This document shows, in pieces, positions 31,525 to 32,070 of a stretch of 32,070 nucleotides of DNA. The DNA is from Planctomycetaceae bacterium. Its GTDB lineage: Bacteria > Planctomycetota > Planctomycetia > Planctomycetales > Planctomycetaceae. The stretch spans positions 1 to 32,070 of the forward strand of contig JAQGHS010000760.1 in NCBI GenBank assembly GCA_028291605.1, in the 5' to 3' direction. Below the pieces are notes generated by a model, which worked only from the letters and a program-made list of their open reading frames with translations, was not told the origin of the DNA and did not search any database. The position numbers were made by a program, and so were the translations under genes. The number at the start of each line of letters is the position of its first letter. Within the stretch, counting starts at the first letter, position 1.

Positions 31525-31801
31525 GGAAAAGACCCAGCGGACAGCGTCGCCACTTCGTCAACTCAAAGGGAGTTATCAAAAGTCGGCCGACTACGAGACT
31601 CTTGTCCGGCGTTTCTGGAAGCACTTCTCATGCCGGGGGATCGAGGGCAAATCGTGCCTCGGAAATCGCCGGTGGCCATCCCGAAATACCGGTCAAAAGG
31701 GATCTTTTTCCGTCTTTTGAGCTTCTCACTCGTGGTAGCTGATCGAGCTAACTGAACGATGGAAGGTCACGCCCGGGGGGTGTCTGACAAATACAAGCTC
31801 G

Positions 31802-31859
31802 AAGCGCAAGCGAGTGCATTTCCCTCAAATGAAATGGCGGAATGCACTCGCTTGCGCTT
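31802..31859. repeat. Perfect 19-bp inverted repeat upstream of the ACIII cluster
   Basis: The arms at 31802-31820 and 31841-31859 are exact reverse complements (core GCGCAAGCGAGTGCATT) around a 20-nt loop. The hairpin sits about 280 bases before actA. Confidence 0.9.
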
Positions 31860-31921
31860 TTTGAAGTCGCGCCATTGCGACGTGACAGAGTTCCCAGTTG
31901 ATTTAGATCAGGCTGAATTCC

Positions 31922-32017
31922 GACCCTGGAGGGGTCATAGAGAATAGCCGGTGGTTGAGGAGCGGAGCGACGACACCACCGGTTAGATCGTAGTCATGTT
32001 CGCATCCTGGAGGGATG
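31922..32017. repeat. Three short hairpins, two with a TGGAG loop
   Basis: GACCC-TGGAG-GGGTC (31922-31936) and CATCC-TGGAG-GGATG (32003-32017) share the loop and differ by compensated stem changes. Between them, CCGGTGGT (31948-31955) pairs with ACCACCGG (31975-31982). The TGGAG hairpin also appears at 8565-8579. Confidence 0.8.
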
Positions 32018-32070
32018 CCAGAGGGAACGACCTTGCGGTGGCTCAATTGGAAATGTTCTGCGATCCCTTC

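Noticed and set aside
31315-31755. Plus-strand 146-codon frame at the start of the ACIII cluster
   Set aside because: It overlaps the actA membrane anchor and heme region in antisense and reads as low-complexity sequence with no motif.

Overview
The window looks like a chromosomal piece of a planctomycete-like bacterium. The evidence is a complete alternative complex III (ACIII) cluster joined to caa3-type oxidase genes, a CheB-CheR-PAS-kinase fusion protein, LigD plus Ku, a CusA/CzcA-type efflux set with His-rich accessory proteins, and intergenic spaces packed with palindromic repeats. The phylum is an inference from gene families and repeat style; there is no rRNA or other marker gene here.

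Layout. 97-1143 (-): secreted protein of unknown function. 1596-8204 (+): metal-efflux type locus with a His-rich secreted protein, a membrane-fusion adaptor, a small four-helix-bundle (23S rRNA intervening-sequence protein family) gene inside an inverted-repeat cassette, a large RND permease, and a His-rich lipoprotein. No outer-membrane factor gene is present. 8205-9129: gene-free, with nested hairpins. 9130-13314 (+): 1394-residue CheB/CheR/PAS/histidine kinase/receiver protein. 13315-13718: long imperfect inverted repeat. 13719-14000 (-): unknown 93-residue protein. 14305-16911 (+) and 17025-17918 (-): LigD and Ku, convergent, a two-component end-joining repair pair. 18383-31524 (-): one long respiratory gene cluster. 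31525-32070: gene-free, with more hairpins.

The respiratory cluster reads, in transcription order, ActA (pentaheme cytochrome c), ActB (molybdopterin-type/Fe-S fusion), ActC (NrfD-like), ActD, ActE (monoheme lipoprotein cytochrome), ActF (second NrfD-like), a one-TM 158-residue protein, SCO copper chaperone, CtaC with fused cytochrome c, CtaD, CtaE, CtaF. The first six genes overlap by an ATGA at every junction, so they are probably translationally coupled. Together they would oxidise quinol through ACIII and pass electrons to a caa3 oxidase, with SCO loading the CuA site.

The most unusual content is non-coding. At least two GTAG-headed inverted hairpin pairs (REPIN-like) sit exactly at gene ends, and in both the GTAG supplies the UAG stop codon (LigD and CtaE). 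Hairpins with a fixed loop and compensated stem changes recur at both ends of the window. A repeat block appears to have moved into the 5' end of the SCO gene without closing its frame. The four-helix-bundle gene lies in a cassette whose first half is G/T-rich and second half A/C-rich, with a perfect 16-bp inverted repeat flanking the gene, and this cassette exactly fills the space between adaptor stop and pump start.
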